Source of the DNA: Actinomycetospora chibensis
GTDB lineage: Bacteria > Actinomycetota > Actinomycetes > Mycobacteriales > Pseudonocardiaceae
NCBI RefSeq assembly: GCF_028737215.1
Contig: NZ_JAQZAM010000001.1
Coordinates: 62,001-126,000 of the forward strand
Reading direction: 5' to 3'
DNA: 64,000 bases
In this document: positions 9,974 to 18,586 of the stretch, piece after piece
Position numbering within the stretch: the stretch's first letter is position 1
How the letters are laid out: each line of letters begins with the position of its first letter
Translations under genes and position numbers: made by a program
The notes under the pieces: model-generated
The model's database searches: none
Told to the model about the DNA's origin: nothing
The model's input: only the letters and a program-made list of their open reading frames with translations

Positions 9974-10854
9974 CAGGTGCGACGCGGGGACCGCGCGACG
10001 AAGTCCTGCGCGATCGCGTCGAACGTCGACCAGCGCACGCCCTCGTGGCCGTTGATGTGCTCGATGAGCCGCTCGAGCGCCATCAGCACCTGCGGGCGCC
10101 CGGAGACGTCGGGGTGGATCGTCATGGTGAACGCCGCGTAGTCGCACTCGCGGTAGGTCCAGTCGAACTGGTCGCGCCACATCTGCTCGATGTCGCGCGG
10201 GTTGACGAAGCCGTGGCTGTTCGGGCTGCCCTTGATGAACATCATCGGGGGCAGGTCGTCGAGGAACCAGTTCGCCGGGATCTCGACGAGGTCGGTCTCG
10301 TGCCCGCGCTCGAGGGGCTTCATCCACGTCTGCGCCGGCTGGTCGTAGTCGATCGGCGTCCAGGTGTCCCCGACGCGGACGTAGTACGGCGTCACGTCGC
10401 GGTGCATGAGCGAGTGGTCGTAACGGATGCCGCGGTCGAGGAGGATCTCGTTGGTGACCCGGCTGAACTCCCACCACGGCGCGACGTAGCCGGTGGGACG
10501 GCGCCCGCTGCGGCGCTCGATCAGCTCGACGCAGTAGTCGAGGATCGTCTCCTCCTGCTCGCGGGACATGGCCAGCGGGTTCTCGTGGCTGTAGCCGTGC
10601 ACGCCGATCTCGTGGCCCGCGGCGACGCAGGCGTCGAACTCGTCCGGGAAGGTCTCGACGGAGTGGCCGGGCCAGAAGAACGTCTGGGTCATGTCGTGGC
10701 GGCGGAACAGCTCGAGCAGCCGCGGGACGCCGACCTCGCCGGCGAACAGCCCGCGGGAGATGTCGTCGGGCGAGTTCTCGCCGCCGTACGAGCCGAGCCA
10801 GCCGGCGACGGCGTCGACGTCCACCCCGAACGCCACGAAGATCTCTTTGGGCAC
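9973..10854 (-). CDS. Polysaccharide deacetylase family protein (PgdA/cyclic-imidase-like branch)
   Basis: 293 residues with the NodB fold: [10 protein letters not shown] carries the general-base and metal Asp, [13 protein letters not shown] the metal His pair, and a late HPDVSGRP segment follows. The N-terminus ([20 protein letters not shown]) resembles the branch containing Helicobacter PgdA and bacterial cyclic imidase rather than secreted chitin deacetylases, and no signal peptide is visible. It could act on a small cyclic amide or imide as easily as on a glycan. GTG start with a strong GAGGAGG; 9 bases after the asparaginase stop, so co-transcribed. Confidence 0.82.
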   Translation of the reverse strand: MPKEIFVAFGVDVDAVAGWLGSYGGENSPDDISRGLFAGEVGVPRLLELFRRHDMTQTFFWPGHSVETFPDEFDACVAAGHEIGVHGYSHENPLAMSREQEETILDYCVELIERRSGRRPTGYVAPWWEFSRVTNEILLDRGIRYDHSLMHRDVTPYYVRVGDTWTPIDYDQPAQTWMKPLERGHETDLVEIPANWFLDDLPPMMFIKGSPNSHGFVNPRDIEQMWRDQFDWTYRECDYAAFTMTIHPDVSGRPQVLMALERLIEHINGHEGVRWSTFDAIAQDFVARSPRRT

Positions 10855-10863
10855 GGTTCCTCC

Positions 10864-11832
10864 TCAGGTCAGGTGCTCGTCGAGGAGTGCCCGCGGGCGT
10901 GCCGGATCAGCCGCCAGGGCGAGTCCGAGCAGCATCCGGGCCTGCCACGGGCTCAGGTCGCCGACCAGGAGCGCCCCACGGTCGGCCAGCGCGCCGCCGC
11001 CGGCCGCGTAGCGCGGCGAGACCGGGCCCTCGGGGACGCGGCTCGCGACGAGCACGACCACCCCGGCGTCGACGGCCTCGCCGACCGCCGCGACGACGTC
11101 CGGGCTCGCGTTGCCGATGCCCACGGCGGCGAGCACGACGCCCCGGGCGCCCGCGGCGACGGCGGCGCGCACCAACGCGCCGTCGGCGCCGTGGTGGGCG
11201 GCGACGACGTCGACCCGCGGCGGGTCGGTCTCCGTCGCAGGCAGGGTCGCCGGCAGGGTCGCCGGCAGGACGGGGCGGCGCACCGGCCGGGTCACGCGCC
11301 GGACCGTCCCGTCGACCACGCGGTGCACGACGGTCCCGCCGAAGGCACCGGCGGCGAGCGTGTGGCGCTTGGCGACGCCCCGGGCGGCGAACGCCTCGCC
11401 GTCGAAGCAGACGAGGACCCCGTCGCCCCGCGCGGCGGGGTCGGACGCCAGGGTCAGCGCCGCGCGAAGGTTGGCCGGGCCGTCGGCTCCGGGCTCGTCG
11501 GCGGCGCGCTGCGCACCGGTCAGCACCACGGGGCGGTGGTCGGCGAGCAGCAGGTCCAGCCCGTACGCGCTCTCCTCCATGGTGTCGGTGCCGTGGGTGA
11601 CCACGACGCCGTCGGCCCCCTCGTCGAGCGCCGCCACCACCGCCGTGCGGAGGCGCCGGAGGTCGTCCCACCCCATCGCGAAGCTCCCGGCGGTCGCGAG
11701 GTCGGTGACCGTGACCTCGGCGTCCGTCCCCGTCGCGGCCAGGAGCGCGCGCCCGTCGCGCGCGGCGCGCAGCGGTCCCGGGAAGCCGGTGCTGGCGATG
11801 GTGCCGCCGGTGGCGACGAGGTGGACGGGCAT
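10864..11832 (-). CDS. Type I/II asparaginase
   Basis: 322 residues, L-asparagine to aspartate plus ammonia. Both catalytic motifs are present: ATGGTIAS at the start (nucleophile Thr) and VVTHGTDTMEESAY around residue 80. No secretion signal, so cytoplasmic. A short repeat (LPATLPATLPAT) sits mid-protein, encoded by near-identical 12-bp units at about 11236-11275. It is divergent from the Lrp gene across a 52-bp gap, which must hold both promoters, and is followed by the deacetylase gene 9 bases downstream. Amide or imide nitrogen metabolism is a reasonable shared theme. Confidence 0.9.
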   Translation of the reverse strand: MPVHLVATGGTIASTGFPGPLRAARDGRALLAATGTDAEVTVTDLATAGSFAMGWDDLRRLRTAVVAALDEGADGVVVTHGTDTMEESAYGLDLLLADHRPVVLTGAQRAADEPGADGPANLRAALTLASDPAARGDGVLVCFDGEAFAARGVAKRHTLAAGAFGGTVVHRVVDGTVRRVTRPVRRPVLPATLPATLPATETDPPRVDVVAAHHGADGALVRAAVAAGARGVVLAAVGIGNASPDVVAAVGEAVDAGVVVLVASRVPEGPVSPRYAAGGGALADRGALLVGDLSPWQARMLLGLALAADPARPRALLDEHLT

Positions 11833-11884
11833 CGGTGCGCCTCCGGAGGCCGGGAACGACGGGGGACGACTAGGGTCGTTCCCC

Positions 11885-12364
11885 ATGCGCGAGATCCTCA
11901 CCGTGCTCGAGGCCGACGCCCGCGCCACGCCGGAACGGATCGCGGGCCTCACGGGGATCCCGGAGGACGAGGTCCGCGCGGCGATCGCAGGCTGGGAGGC
12001 CGAGGGCGTCATCCGCCGGTACAAGACGGTGGTCGACTGGGACCGCCTGGGCGACGAGCGCGTCACCGCGTTCGTCGACGTCACCGTCGCCCCCGAGCGG
12101 GGTCGCGGGTTCGACGACGTCGCCGAGCGGATCGCGCGGTTCCGCGAGATCCGGGCGGTGCACCTCGTGTCCGGCGCGCAGGACCTGCGGGTCGAGGTGG
12201 AGGGCTCCTCGATGAAGGAGGTCGCCGACTTCGTCGCCCAGAAGCTGTCGGGCGTCGAGCGCGTCACCGCGACGAGCACCCACTTCCTGCTGCGCCGCTA
12301 CAAGGACGACCACCAGCTGCTGACCGAGCCCGAGCCCGACCAGCGGCTGTCCGTGATGCCCTGA
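11885..12364 (+). CDS. Lrp/AsnC family transcriptional regulator
   Basis: 159 residues: an N-terminal winged HTH (ATPERIAGLTGIPEDEVR, then GVIRRYKTVVDW) and a RAM ligand-binding domain from about residue 65. It starts at ATG 11885 and its stop overlaps the ATG of the aminotransferase. This regulator-aminotransferase pairing resembles Bacillus yugG-patA, so it likely controls its own operon in response to an amino acid. Ligand not predictable. Confidence 0.9.
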   Translation: MREILTVLEADARATPERIAGLTGIPEDEVRAAIAGWEAEGVIRRYKTVVDWDRLGDERVTAFVDVTVAPERGRGFDDVAERIARFREIRAVHLVSGAQDLRVEVEGSSMKEVADFVAQKLSGVERVTATSTHFLLRRYKDDHQLLTEPEPDQRLSVMP

Positions 12365-13533
12365 TGGGGGCGCCGCAGAAGCCGCTGTCACGGGTCGTCG
12401 AGGCCTGCCCGCCGTCGGGTATCCGCAAGTTCTTCGACCTCGCGCAGACGATGACGGGCGTCATCACCCTGGGGGTCGGCGAGCCGGACTTCCCGACGCC
12501 GTGGGGCGTGCGGGAGGCGGCGATCCACGCGCTCACCCGCGGGGCCACCACCTACACCGGCAACTCGGGGCTGCTCGAGCTGCGCGAGCTGATCTGCGCC
12601 GACCTCGAGAGGCGCCACGGCACGAGCTACCGCCCCGCCGACGAGTGCCTGGTGACCTCCGGCGTCTCCGAGGGCCTCGACCTCGCCCTGCGCGCGCTGC
12701 TGAACCCCGGCGACGAGGTGATCGTCCCGGAGCCGTCGTACGTGGCCTACCAGCCGTGCGTGGCGTTCGCGGGCGGCGTGGCCGTGCCGGTGGCGAGCGA
12801 CCCGGAGCAGGGCTACCGGCTGGACGCCGAGCGGATCGCCGAGGTGGTGACCCCGCGGACCAAGGCGGTGCTGTTCGGGTCGCCGTCGAACCCCACCGGT
12901 GCCGCCCAGTCCGCCGCCGACCTCACCGCGCTGGTGGCGCTCGCGGAGCGCGAGGACTTCTGGCTGGTCAGCGACGAGATCTACGACCGGCTGACCTACA
13001 CCGGCACGCACACCAGCACCGCGGCGGTGCCGGGCGCCTGGGACCGGACGGTCGTGCTCAACGGCTTCTCGAAGTCCTACGCCATGACCGGCTGGCGGGT
13101 CGGCTACGTCTGCGCGCCCGAGCCCCTGGCGGCGCTGATGCACCGCATCCACCAGTACACGATGCTCTGCGCCCCGCACGTCAGCCAGGTCGCCGCGATC
13201 GAGGCGCTGCGCAGCGCGGACCCCGACGTCACCGAGATGGTCGCCGACTACGACCGGCGCCGGCGGCTGTTCGTCAAGGGTCTCGGCGAGCTGGGACTGA
13301 CCTGCCCGGAGCCCGGCGGCGCCTTCTACGCGTTCCCGTCCATCCGCTCGAGCGGGCTGTCGTCGCAGGACTTCGCCGAGCAGCTGCTCGAGGAGCAGAA
13401 GGTCGCGGTGGTGCCGGGCGACGTGTTCGGCCCCTCGGGCGAGGGCCACGTCCGCTGCTCCTACGCCACCGCGCTCCCCCTGCTCGAGGAGGCCCTCGAG
13501 CGCATGGGCCGGTTCCTCGCCGCACGTGCGTGA
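12364..13533 (+). CDS. Pyridoxal-phosphate aminotransferase, class I/II fold
   Basis: 389 residues. It has the family landmarks GEPDFPTP near residue 40, the SPSNPTG substrate and cofactor loop, SDEIYDRLTY with the PLP Asp, and NGFSKSYAMTGWR with the Schiff-base lysine. Closest in look to PatA/AspC-type enzymes acting on alanine, aspartate or N-acetyl-diaminopimelate; the exact substrate is open. Translationally coupled to the Lrp gene. Its stop codon lies inside the stem of the following hairpin. Confidence 0.9.
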   Translation: MGAPQKPLSRVVEACPPSGIRKFFDLAQTMTGVITLGVGEPDFPTPWGVREAAIHALTRGATTYTGNSGLLELRELICADLERRHGTSYRPADECLVTSGVSEGLDLALRALLNPGDEVIVPEPSYVAYQPCVAFAGGVAVPVASDPEQGYRLDAERIAEVVTPRTKAVLFGSPSNPTGAAQSAADLTALVALAEREDFWLVSDEIYDRLTYTGTHTSTAAVPGAWDRTVVLNGFSKSYAMTGWRVGYVCAPEPLAALMHRIHQYTMLCAPHVSQVAAIEALRSADPDVTEMVADYDRRRRLFVKGLGELGLTCPEPGGAFYAFPSIRSSGLSSQDFAEQLLEEQKVAVVPGDVFGPSGEGHVRCSYATALPLLEEALERMGRFLAARA

Positions 13534-13567
13534 TCTTCTGAGCCATAGCTCAGAAGATCACGCACGT
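13524..13567. terminator. Perfect 20-bp hairpin between convergent genes
   Basis: Arms 13524-13543 and 13548-13567 are exact reverse complements (ACGTGCGTGATC at the outer end) around the 4-base loop CATA. It begins 10 bases before the end of the aminotransferase gene, so the stop TGA is within the stem, and ends 7 bases before the stop of the minus-strand gene at 13575. Probably a bidirectional terminator. Confidence 0.85.
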
Positions 13568-13574
13568 AGGGGTG

Positions 13575-14348
13575 TCAGTTGAGCTTGCGCGTGCCGTCGG
13601 GCAGGCCGCCGCCCGCGTAGGCGTCCTCGGCCAGCTTGGCCAGGGCCGTGAGGGCGACGTTCTGGCTCCACGGGCCGAAGGAGCAGCGGGCGACGCCGAG
13701 CTCGCCCAGACGCTTGGTGCTCGGCACCCCGGGCACGCCGATGACGTTGACTCGTCGCTCGCCGAGCTCGGCGACGAGCGCCTGGATCGTCTCCTCGTCG
13801 AGCTTGCCGGGCACGAAGAACGACGTCGCGCCGGCCTCGAGGTAGGCGCGACCGCGCTCGATCGCATCGTCGAGGATCACCTTCGGGTCGCGGTCGCCGC
13901 CGCGCACCCACGCGTCGGTGCGGGCGTTGAGGGCGAACGGCACCCCGGCCTTCTCGCCCGCCGCGACCGCCGCCTCGACGGCCTCGACGGCCTCGGAGAG
14001 CGGCTTGAGCTGGTCCTCGAGGTTGGCCCCGACGATCCCGACGTCGATGGCGCGGGCGATCGTGCCGCCCGGGTCGCCGTAGCCGGCCTCGAGGTCGGCG
14101 GTGACGGGGAGCTCGGTCTGGCGGGCGATGAGCCCGACCTCGGCGATCATCTCGTCGCGCGGGATGACCTCGCCGTCGGGGTAGCCGCGCGAGGCGGCGA
14201 TGCCGTGGCTCGCCGTGGCGAGGGCCTTCGTCCCGGGGGTGTTCGCGACCGTGGTCGCCGTGATCGCGTCCCACACGTTGACGACCACGAGCAGCTCGGG
14301 GTCGGTGTGGAGGCGCTGTAGTTGCTGGGCCTTCTCGGCGGTGCTCAT
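13575..14348 (-). CDS. Isocitrate lyase/phosphoenolpyruvate mutase family protein
   Basis: 257 residues, TIM-barrel enzyme of the PEP mutase/ICL superfamily that makes or breaks C-C or C-P bonds next to a carboxylate. It shows VVVNVWDAITA at the start, ADLEAGYGDP with metal-binding acidic residues and GANLEDQ. It lacks the KKCGH motif of true isocitrate lyase, so a PEP-mutase, oxaloacetate-decarboxylase or carboxyvinyl-carboxyphosphonate-like activity is likelier. Divergent from the hydrogenase operon; a functional link is not evident. Confidence 0.82.
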   Translation of the reverse strand: MSTAEKAQQLQRLHTDPELLVVVNVWDAITATTVANTPGTKALATASHGIAASRGYPDGEVIPRDEMIAEVGLIARQTELPVTADLEAGYGDPGGTIARAIDVGIVGANLEDQLKPLSEAVEAVEAAVAAGEKAGVPFALNARTDAWVRGGDRDPKVILDDAIERGRAYLEAGATSFFVPGKLDEETIQALVAELGERRVNVIGVPGVPSTKRLGELGVARCSFGPWSQNVALTALAKLAEDAYAGGGLPDGTRKLN

Positions 14349-14491
14349 ACCCGATCCGTACCCCTCGGAGCGGCGGCCCGCACGGTCACCTAGGTGATCG
14401 CGTCACTTACCGGTGACCGGCGTCACTGTCAGCCTCTCTGGGTCGGCAGCCCACCACCTGCTGGCTCGCCCTCGACCAGCTGGGGGACCTC
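14349..14491 (+). promoter_or_regulatory. Hydrogenase operon promoter region with clustered GTCAC/GTGAC half-sites
   Basis: Between the divergent PEP-mutase-like gene and hhyS. A perfect 12-bp palindrome TCACCTAGGTGA lies at 14386-14397, and further half-sites follow: GTCAC at 14402, GGTGAC at 14412, GTCAC at 14422. This is a likely operator cluster; the regulator is unknown. A GGGGGAC stretch a few bases before the GTG at 14492 can serve as the ribosome binding site. Confidence 0.55.
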
Positions 14492-15547
14492 GTGACGACG
14501 TTCGCCGACCACCGCGACACCACCGTCCACATCCTCTGGATGAACGCCGGACTGTCGTGCGACGGGGACTCGGTGGCCCTCACCGCGGCCACCCAGCCGA
14601 GCATCGAGGAGATCGCGCTCGGTGCGCTCCCCGGGCTGCCGACGGTCGCGGTGCACTGGCCGCTGATCGACTTCGAGTCCGGCCCGGTCGGCGGCTCCCA
14701 GTCGTTCATCGACTGGTTCTTCAAGGCCGAGCGGGGCGAGCTGGACGGGCCCTTCGTCCTCGTCATCGAGGGCTCGATCCCCAACGAGTCGATCAAGTCC
14801 GAGGGGTACTGGTGCGGCTTCGGCAACAACCCGGTGACCGGGCAGCCGATGACCACCAGCGAGTGGATCGACCGGCTCGCCCCCAAGGCCCTGGGCATCC
14901 TCGCCGTCGGGACGTGCGCGACCTACGGCGGCATCCACGCCATGGCCGGCAACCCGACCGGCGCGATGGGCGTCGCGGACTACCTGGGCTGGGACTGGAC
15001 GTCCTCCGCCGGCCTGCCGATCGTCAACGTCCCGGGCTGCCCGGTGCACCCGGACAACTTGTCCGAGACGATCCTCTACTTGCTCTACCAGGCCGTGGGC
15101 GACGCCCCGATGATCCCGCTCGACGAGGCCGGCCGTCCGACATGGCTGTTCGGCGCCACCGTGCACGAGGGCTGTGACCGCGGCGGCTACTACGAGCAGG
15201 GCCAGTTCGCCACCGAGTACGGCTCACCGGAGTGCCTGGTCAAGCTCGGCTGCTGGGGCCCGGTCGTGAAGTGCAACGTCCCCAAGCGCGGCTGGATCAA
15301 CGGCGTCGGCGGCTGTCCCAACGTGGGCGGCATCTGCATCGGCTGCACGATGCCCGGATTCCCGGACAAGTTCATGCCGTTCATGGACGCCCCGCCGGGC
15401 AGCAAGGTCTCCGGGGCGGCGAGCGGCGCCTACGGCGTGGTGATCCGCAAGCTGCGCGACATCACGGCGAAGACCGTCGACTCCGAACCGCGCTGGCGCC
15501 GCCCGGGCCGGCAGCTGACGACCGGATACCGGCCCACCGCGTTCTGA
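14492..15547 (+). CDS. hhyS: [NiFe]-hydrogenase small subunit, group 1h (high-affinity type)
   Basis: FeS electron-transfer subunit of an H2 uptake hydrogenase. The 351 residues begin without a Tat signal, so the enzyme is cytoplasmic, unlike membrane-exported group 1 uptake enzymes. NAGLSCDGDS shows a Cys followed by Asp at the proximal-cluster site, fitting the 3-Cys/1-Asp ligation reported for the Ralstonia eutropha enzyme of this group. Further cluster ligands lie in GTCATYGG, VPGCPV, HEGCDRGG, SPECLVKLGCWGP and GGICIGCTMPGFP. Sequence character matches the actinobacterial atmospheric H2 oxidisers. GTG start; hhyL follows after 50 bases. Confidence 0.95.
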   Translation: MTTFADHRDTTVHILWMNAGLSCDGDSVALTAATQPSIEEIALGALPGLPTVAVHWPLIDFESGPVGGSQSFIDWFFKAERGELDGPFVLVIEGSIPNESIKSEGYWCGFGNNPVTGQPMTTSEWIDRLAPKALGILAVGTCATYGGIHAMAGNPTGAMGVADYLGWDWTSSAGLPIVNVPGCPVHPDNLSETILYLLYQAVGDAPMIPLDEAGRPTWLFGATVHEGCDRGGYYEQGQFATEYGSPECLVKLGCWGPVVKCNVPKRGWINGVGGCPNVGGICIGCTMPGFPDKFMPFMDAPPGSKVSGAASGAYGVVIRKLRDITAKTVDSEPRWRRPGRQLTTGYRPTAF

Positions 15548-15597
15548 CGCGCGCACGACTCCCCTGACGACCACCCCGGTAGAAGGGATGCCCCGCG

Positions 15598-17403
15598 ATG
15601 ACCGCCGTGGCACCGAAGAGCTCGACCGGCACGAAGACCGACCTCGTCGAGATGGCGTGGGACCCGATCACGCGCATCGTCGGCAGTCTCGGCATCTACA
15701 CGAAAATCGACTTCGCGGCGAAACGCGTCGCCGAGTGCCACTCGACGTCGTCGATCTTCCGTGGCTACTCCATCTTCATGAAGGGCAAGGACCCGCGGGA
15801 CGCGCACTTCATCACGAGCCGGATCTGCGGCATCTGCGGCGACAACCACGCGACGTGCTCGGTCTACAACCAGAACATGGCCTACGGGGTGCGCCCGCCG
15901 CACCTGGGCGAATGGATCATCAATCTCGGCGAGGCCGCCGAGTACATGTTCGACCACAACCTCTACCAGGACAACCTCGCCTGCGTGGACTACTGCGAGA
16001 AGATGGTCGCGGACACGAACCCCGGGGTCCTCGAGCTCGCGAACCGGACGCCGAGCCCGCACGCCGAGGACCACGGCTTCCGCACCATCGGCGACATCAT
16101 GCGGGCCCTCAACCCGTTCACCGGCGAGTTCTACCGCGAGACGCTGAAGGTCTCCCGCTACACGCGCGAGATGTTCTGCCTGATGGAGGGGCGTCACGTC
16201 CACCCGTCGACGCTCTATCCCGGCGGGGTCGGCACGGTGGCGACGATCCAGCTCCTCACCGACTACATGACCCGGCTCATGTGGTACATCGAGTTCATGA
16301 AGCGGGTCGTGCCGATGCACGACGATCTCTTCGACTTCATGTACGAGGCGCTTCCCGGCTACGAGGAGGTCGGTCGCCGCCGCGTCATCATCGGCTCGTG
16401 GGGGGCGTTCAACGACCCGGAGCACTGCGATTTCGACTACAAGACCATGTCGAACTGGGGACGGAAGATGTTCGTCTCCCCCGGGGTCGTGGTGGACGGC
16501 AAGCTGGTGACGACCGATCTCGTCGACATCAACCTCGGCATCCGCATCCTGCTCGGCAGTTCCTTCTACCGCGGCTGGGAGGACCAGGAGAAGTTCGTCG
16601 ACCGCGACCCGCTCGGCAACCCGGTCTCGATGGACCACCCCTGGAACCAGCACACGATCCCGGCGCCGCAGAAGCGCGACTTCGACGACAAGTACTCGTG
16701 GACGATGTCGCCGCGTTGGTTCGACGGCACCGACCACCTCGCGATGGACACCGGCGGCGGCCCGCTCCCCCGGCTGTGGGTGACGGCGCTCGCCGGTCTG
16801 GTCGACGCCGGCGGCTACGTCCGGTCGACGGGCCACAGCGTCGAGCTCAACCTCCCGCGCACGGTGTCGAAGCCCGAGAAGACGTTCACGTGGACCCCGC
16901 CGGTCGACAAGCAGGGGCGGCCGCTGTCCAACGCCATCGAGCGGGACCGCGCCCGCACGTACTTCCAGGCCTACGCGGCCGCAGCGGCGATGCACTTCCT
17001 GGAGAAGGCGCTCGCCGAGGTCCGCGGCGGGAACACCAAGACCTGGGAGTCGTTCGTCGTGCCCGACGAGTCGGTGAGCGTCGGGTTCACCGAGGCCGTC
17101 CGCGGCGTCCTGTCGCACCACATGGTCGTGCGCGACGGGAAGATCGCGAACTATCACCCGTACCCGCCGACGCCGTGGAACGGCAGCGTCCGCGACAAGT
17201 TCGGGACGCCCGGCCCGTACGAGGACGCCGTGCAGAACACCCCGATCTTCGAGGAGAACGGACCGGAGGACTTCAAGGGCATCGACATCATGCGGGCGGT
17301 GCGCAGCTTCGACCCCTGCCTGCCGTGCGGGGTGCACATGTACCTCGGCAACGGCAAGCAGTTGCACCGGGAGACCTCGCCGACCCAGCTGAACCTGCCC
17401 TGA
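15598..17403 (+). CDS. hhyL: [NiFe]-hydrogenase large subunit, group 1h
   Basis: Catalytic subunit holding the Ni-Fe(CN)2CO site. Of 601 residues, the L1 motif RICGICGDNH supplies Cys77 and Cys80 and the L2 motif DPCLPCGVH supplies Cys574 and Cys577. A 21-residue tail after His580 should be clipped by the maturation protease encoded downstream once nickel is inserted. AGAAGGGA stands ahead of the ATG. The stop overlaps the start of the NifU-like gene, beginning a chain of overlaps that runs to hypE. The early FRGYSIFMKGKDPRDAH stretch is typical of this clade. Confidence 0.96.
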   Translation: MTAVAPKSSTGTKTDLVEMAWDPITRIVGSLGIYTKIDFAAKRVAECHSTSSIFRGYSIFMKGKDPRDAHFITSRICGICGDNHATCSVYNQNMAYGVRPPHLGEWIINLGEAAEYMFDHNLYQDNLACVDYCEKMVADTNPGVLELANRTPSPHAEDHGFRTIGDIMRALNPFTGEFYRETLKVSRYTREMFCLMEGRHVHPSTLYPGGVGTVATIQLLTDYMTRLMWYIEFMKRVVPMHDDLFDFMYEALPGYEEVGRRRVIIGSWGAFNDPEHCDFDYKTMSNWGRKMFVSPGVVVDGKLVTTDLVDINLGIRILLGSSFYRGWEDQEKFVDRDPLGNPVSMDHPWNQHTIPAPQKRDFDDKYSWTMSPRWFDGTDHLAMDTGGGPLPRLWVTALAGLVDAGGYVRSTGHSVELNLPRTVSKPEKTFTWTPPVDKQGRPLSNAIERDRARTYFQAYAAAAAMHFLEKALAEVRGGNTKTWESFVVPDESVSVGFTEAVRGVLSHHMVVRDGKIANYHPYPPTPWNGSVRDKFGTPGPYEDAVQNTPIFEENGPEDFKGIDIMRAVRSFDPCLPCGVHMYLGNGKQLHRETSPTQLNLP

Positions 17404-17933
17404 TGGAGCCGCCGGAGACCGAGCGGGTCGCCGAGAGCATCGCCGAGCTGCTCGACTCGATGTCGGCCGACCCCGCCGCGCGCGAGGCCGGCGAGGACCT
17501 CGTGCGCGTCCTCATGGAGTTCTACGGCGCGGGCCTCGCCCAGATGGTGTCGATCGTCCGTCTCGGGTCGGGCGACGCGCTCGTCCACCGGCTCGCCGCG
17601 GACCCGCTCGTGGCGGCGCTGCTCGCCCTGCACGACCTGCACCCCGTCGACCTCCCGACGCGGGTCGGCCACGGGATCGACACGGCCCGGCGCCGCCTGG
17701 GCCACCACGGCGCCGGCATCAGCCTCGAGCGCGTCGACACCCACACCGGCACCGTCCATGTCGCGCTGGCGCCGGGCTGCGGCTCGTCGTCGGACACGGT
17801 GCGCGACGTCGTCCGGACCGCCGTCTCCGAGCTGGCCCCGGAGGTCGTCGCCGTCGAGTTCGTCACCGAGCCCGCCGGGCCGGCGCTGCTGCAGATCGGG
17901 GTGCGGCCCCCGAGTTCGGTGGCGGGGTCGTGA
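17403..17933 (+). CDS. NifU-like protein of the hydrogenase cluster
   Basis: 176 residues. The C-terminal part (VALAPGCGSSSDTVRDVVRTAV followed by EVVAVEF) has the layout of the NifU C-terminal FeS scaffold domain, but only one Cys is present where the canonical domain has CxxC, so it may bind a cluster only as a dimer or act as a docking factor. The N-terminal helical part is cluster-specific. Similar genes follow hhyL in other actinobacterial group 1h loci. The start overlaps the hhyL stop (TGATG). A role in FeS loading or electron relay is inference. Confidence 0.75.
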   Translation: MEPPETERVAESIAELLDSMSADPAAREAGEDLVRVLMEFYGAGLAQMVSIVRLGSGDALVHRLAADPLVAALLALHDLHPVDLPTRVGHGIDTARRRLGHHGAGISLERVDTHTGTVHVALAPGCGSSSDTVRDVVRTAVSELAPEVVAVEFVTEPAGPALLQIGVRPPSSVAGS

Positions 17934-18586
17934 CGGCCTCCCTGCGCCGCTTCCTGGCGCCCCGACAGGCCCCGCCGGTCGCACCGACGGTGGAGCGCTG
18001 CGAGCTGTGCGCGGGCGAGGTCGCGCCCGAGCACCCGCACCTCGTCGACGTCGCCGGGCGGGTGCTGAAGTGCGCGTGCCGCCCGTGCGCGCTGCTCTTC
18101 GTCGACCGCACCCGGGAGATGGCCGGCACCGCGTACCGCACGGTGCCCGACCGCTACCGGTACGACGCGGAGTTCACCCTCGCCGACGCGCAGTGGGACG
18201 CCCTGCAGATCCCGGTCGGGATGGCGTTCTTCCTGCGCAACTCGGTGCGCGCGGACGCGGTGGTGGCCTGCTACCCGAGCCCGGCGGGCGCGACCGAGAG
18301 CGAGCTCGACCTGTCGGAGTTCGTCGACGGCGTCGGCGCAGGCCGGCTCGGCGAGATGCTCGAGCCCGATGTCGAGGCGCTGCTCGTGCGGCACGACTCC
18401 GGACGCTCGGAATGCCTGCTGGTGCCCGTCGACGCGTGCTACCGGCTCGTCGGCCTCGTTCGGCGGCACTGGCGGGGGTTCGACGGCGGCGCCGAGGCGT
18501 GGACCCACATCGACCGCTTCTTCGACGACGCCCGCGCACGGGCCCGCGACGTGGGGGGCAGCCACCGAGGAGGGCCGAGCAGATGA
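17930..18586 (+). CDS. DUF5947 family protein, hydrogenase-associated
   Basis: 218 residues. The N-terminus has CELCAGEV and, later, CACRPCALLF, a four-Cys arrangement suggesting a zinc or FeS site. The rest is a mixed alpha/beta domain with no known catalytic motif. Family members occur next to group 1h hydrogenases, so a role in assembly or electron transfer is likely but unproven. GTG start overlaps the upstream stop by 4 bases, and its own stop overlaps the next ATG. Confidence 0.78.
   Translation: MTASLRRFLAPRQAPPVAPTVERCELCAGEVAPEHPHLVDVAGRVLKCACRPCALLFVDRTREMAGTAYRTVPDRYRYDAEFTLADAQWDALQIPVGMAFFLRNSVRADAVVACYPSPAGATESELDLSEFVDGVGAGRLGEMLEPDVEALLVRHDSGRSECLLVPVDACYRLVGLVRRHWRGFDGGAEAWTHIDRFFDDARARARDVGGSHRGGPSR

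Noticed and set aside
11236-11275. Short near-identical 12-bp direct repeats
   Set aside because: They encode an LPAT repeat inside the asparaginase and need no separate explanation.
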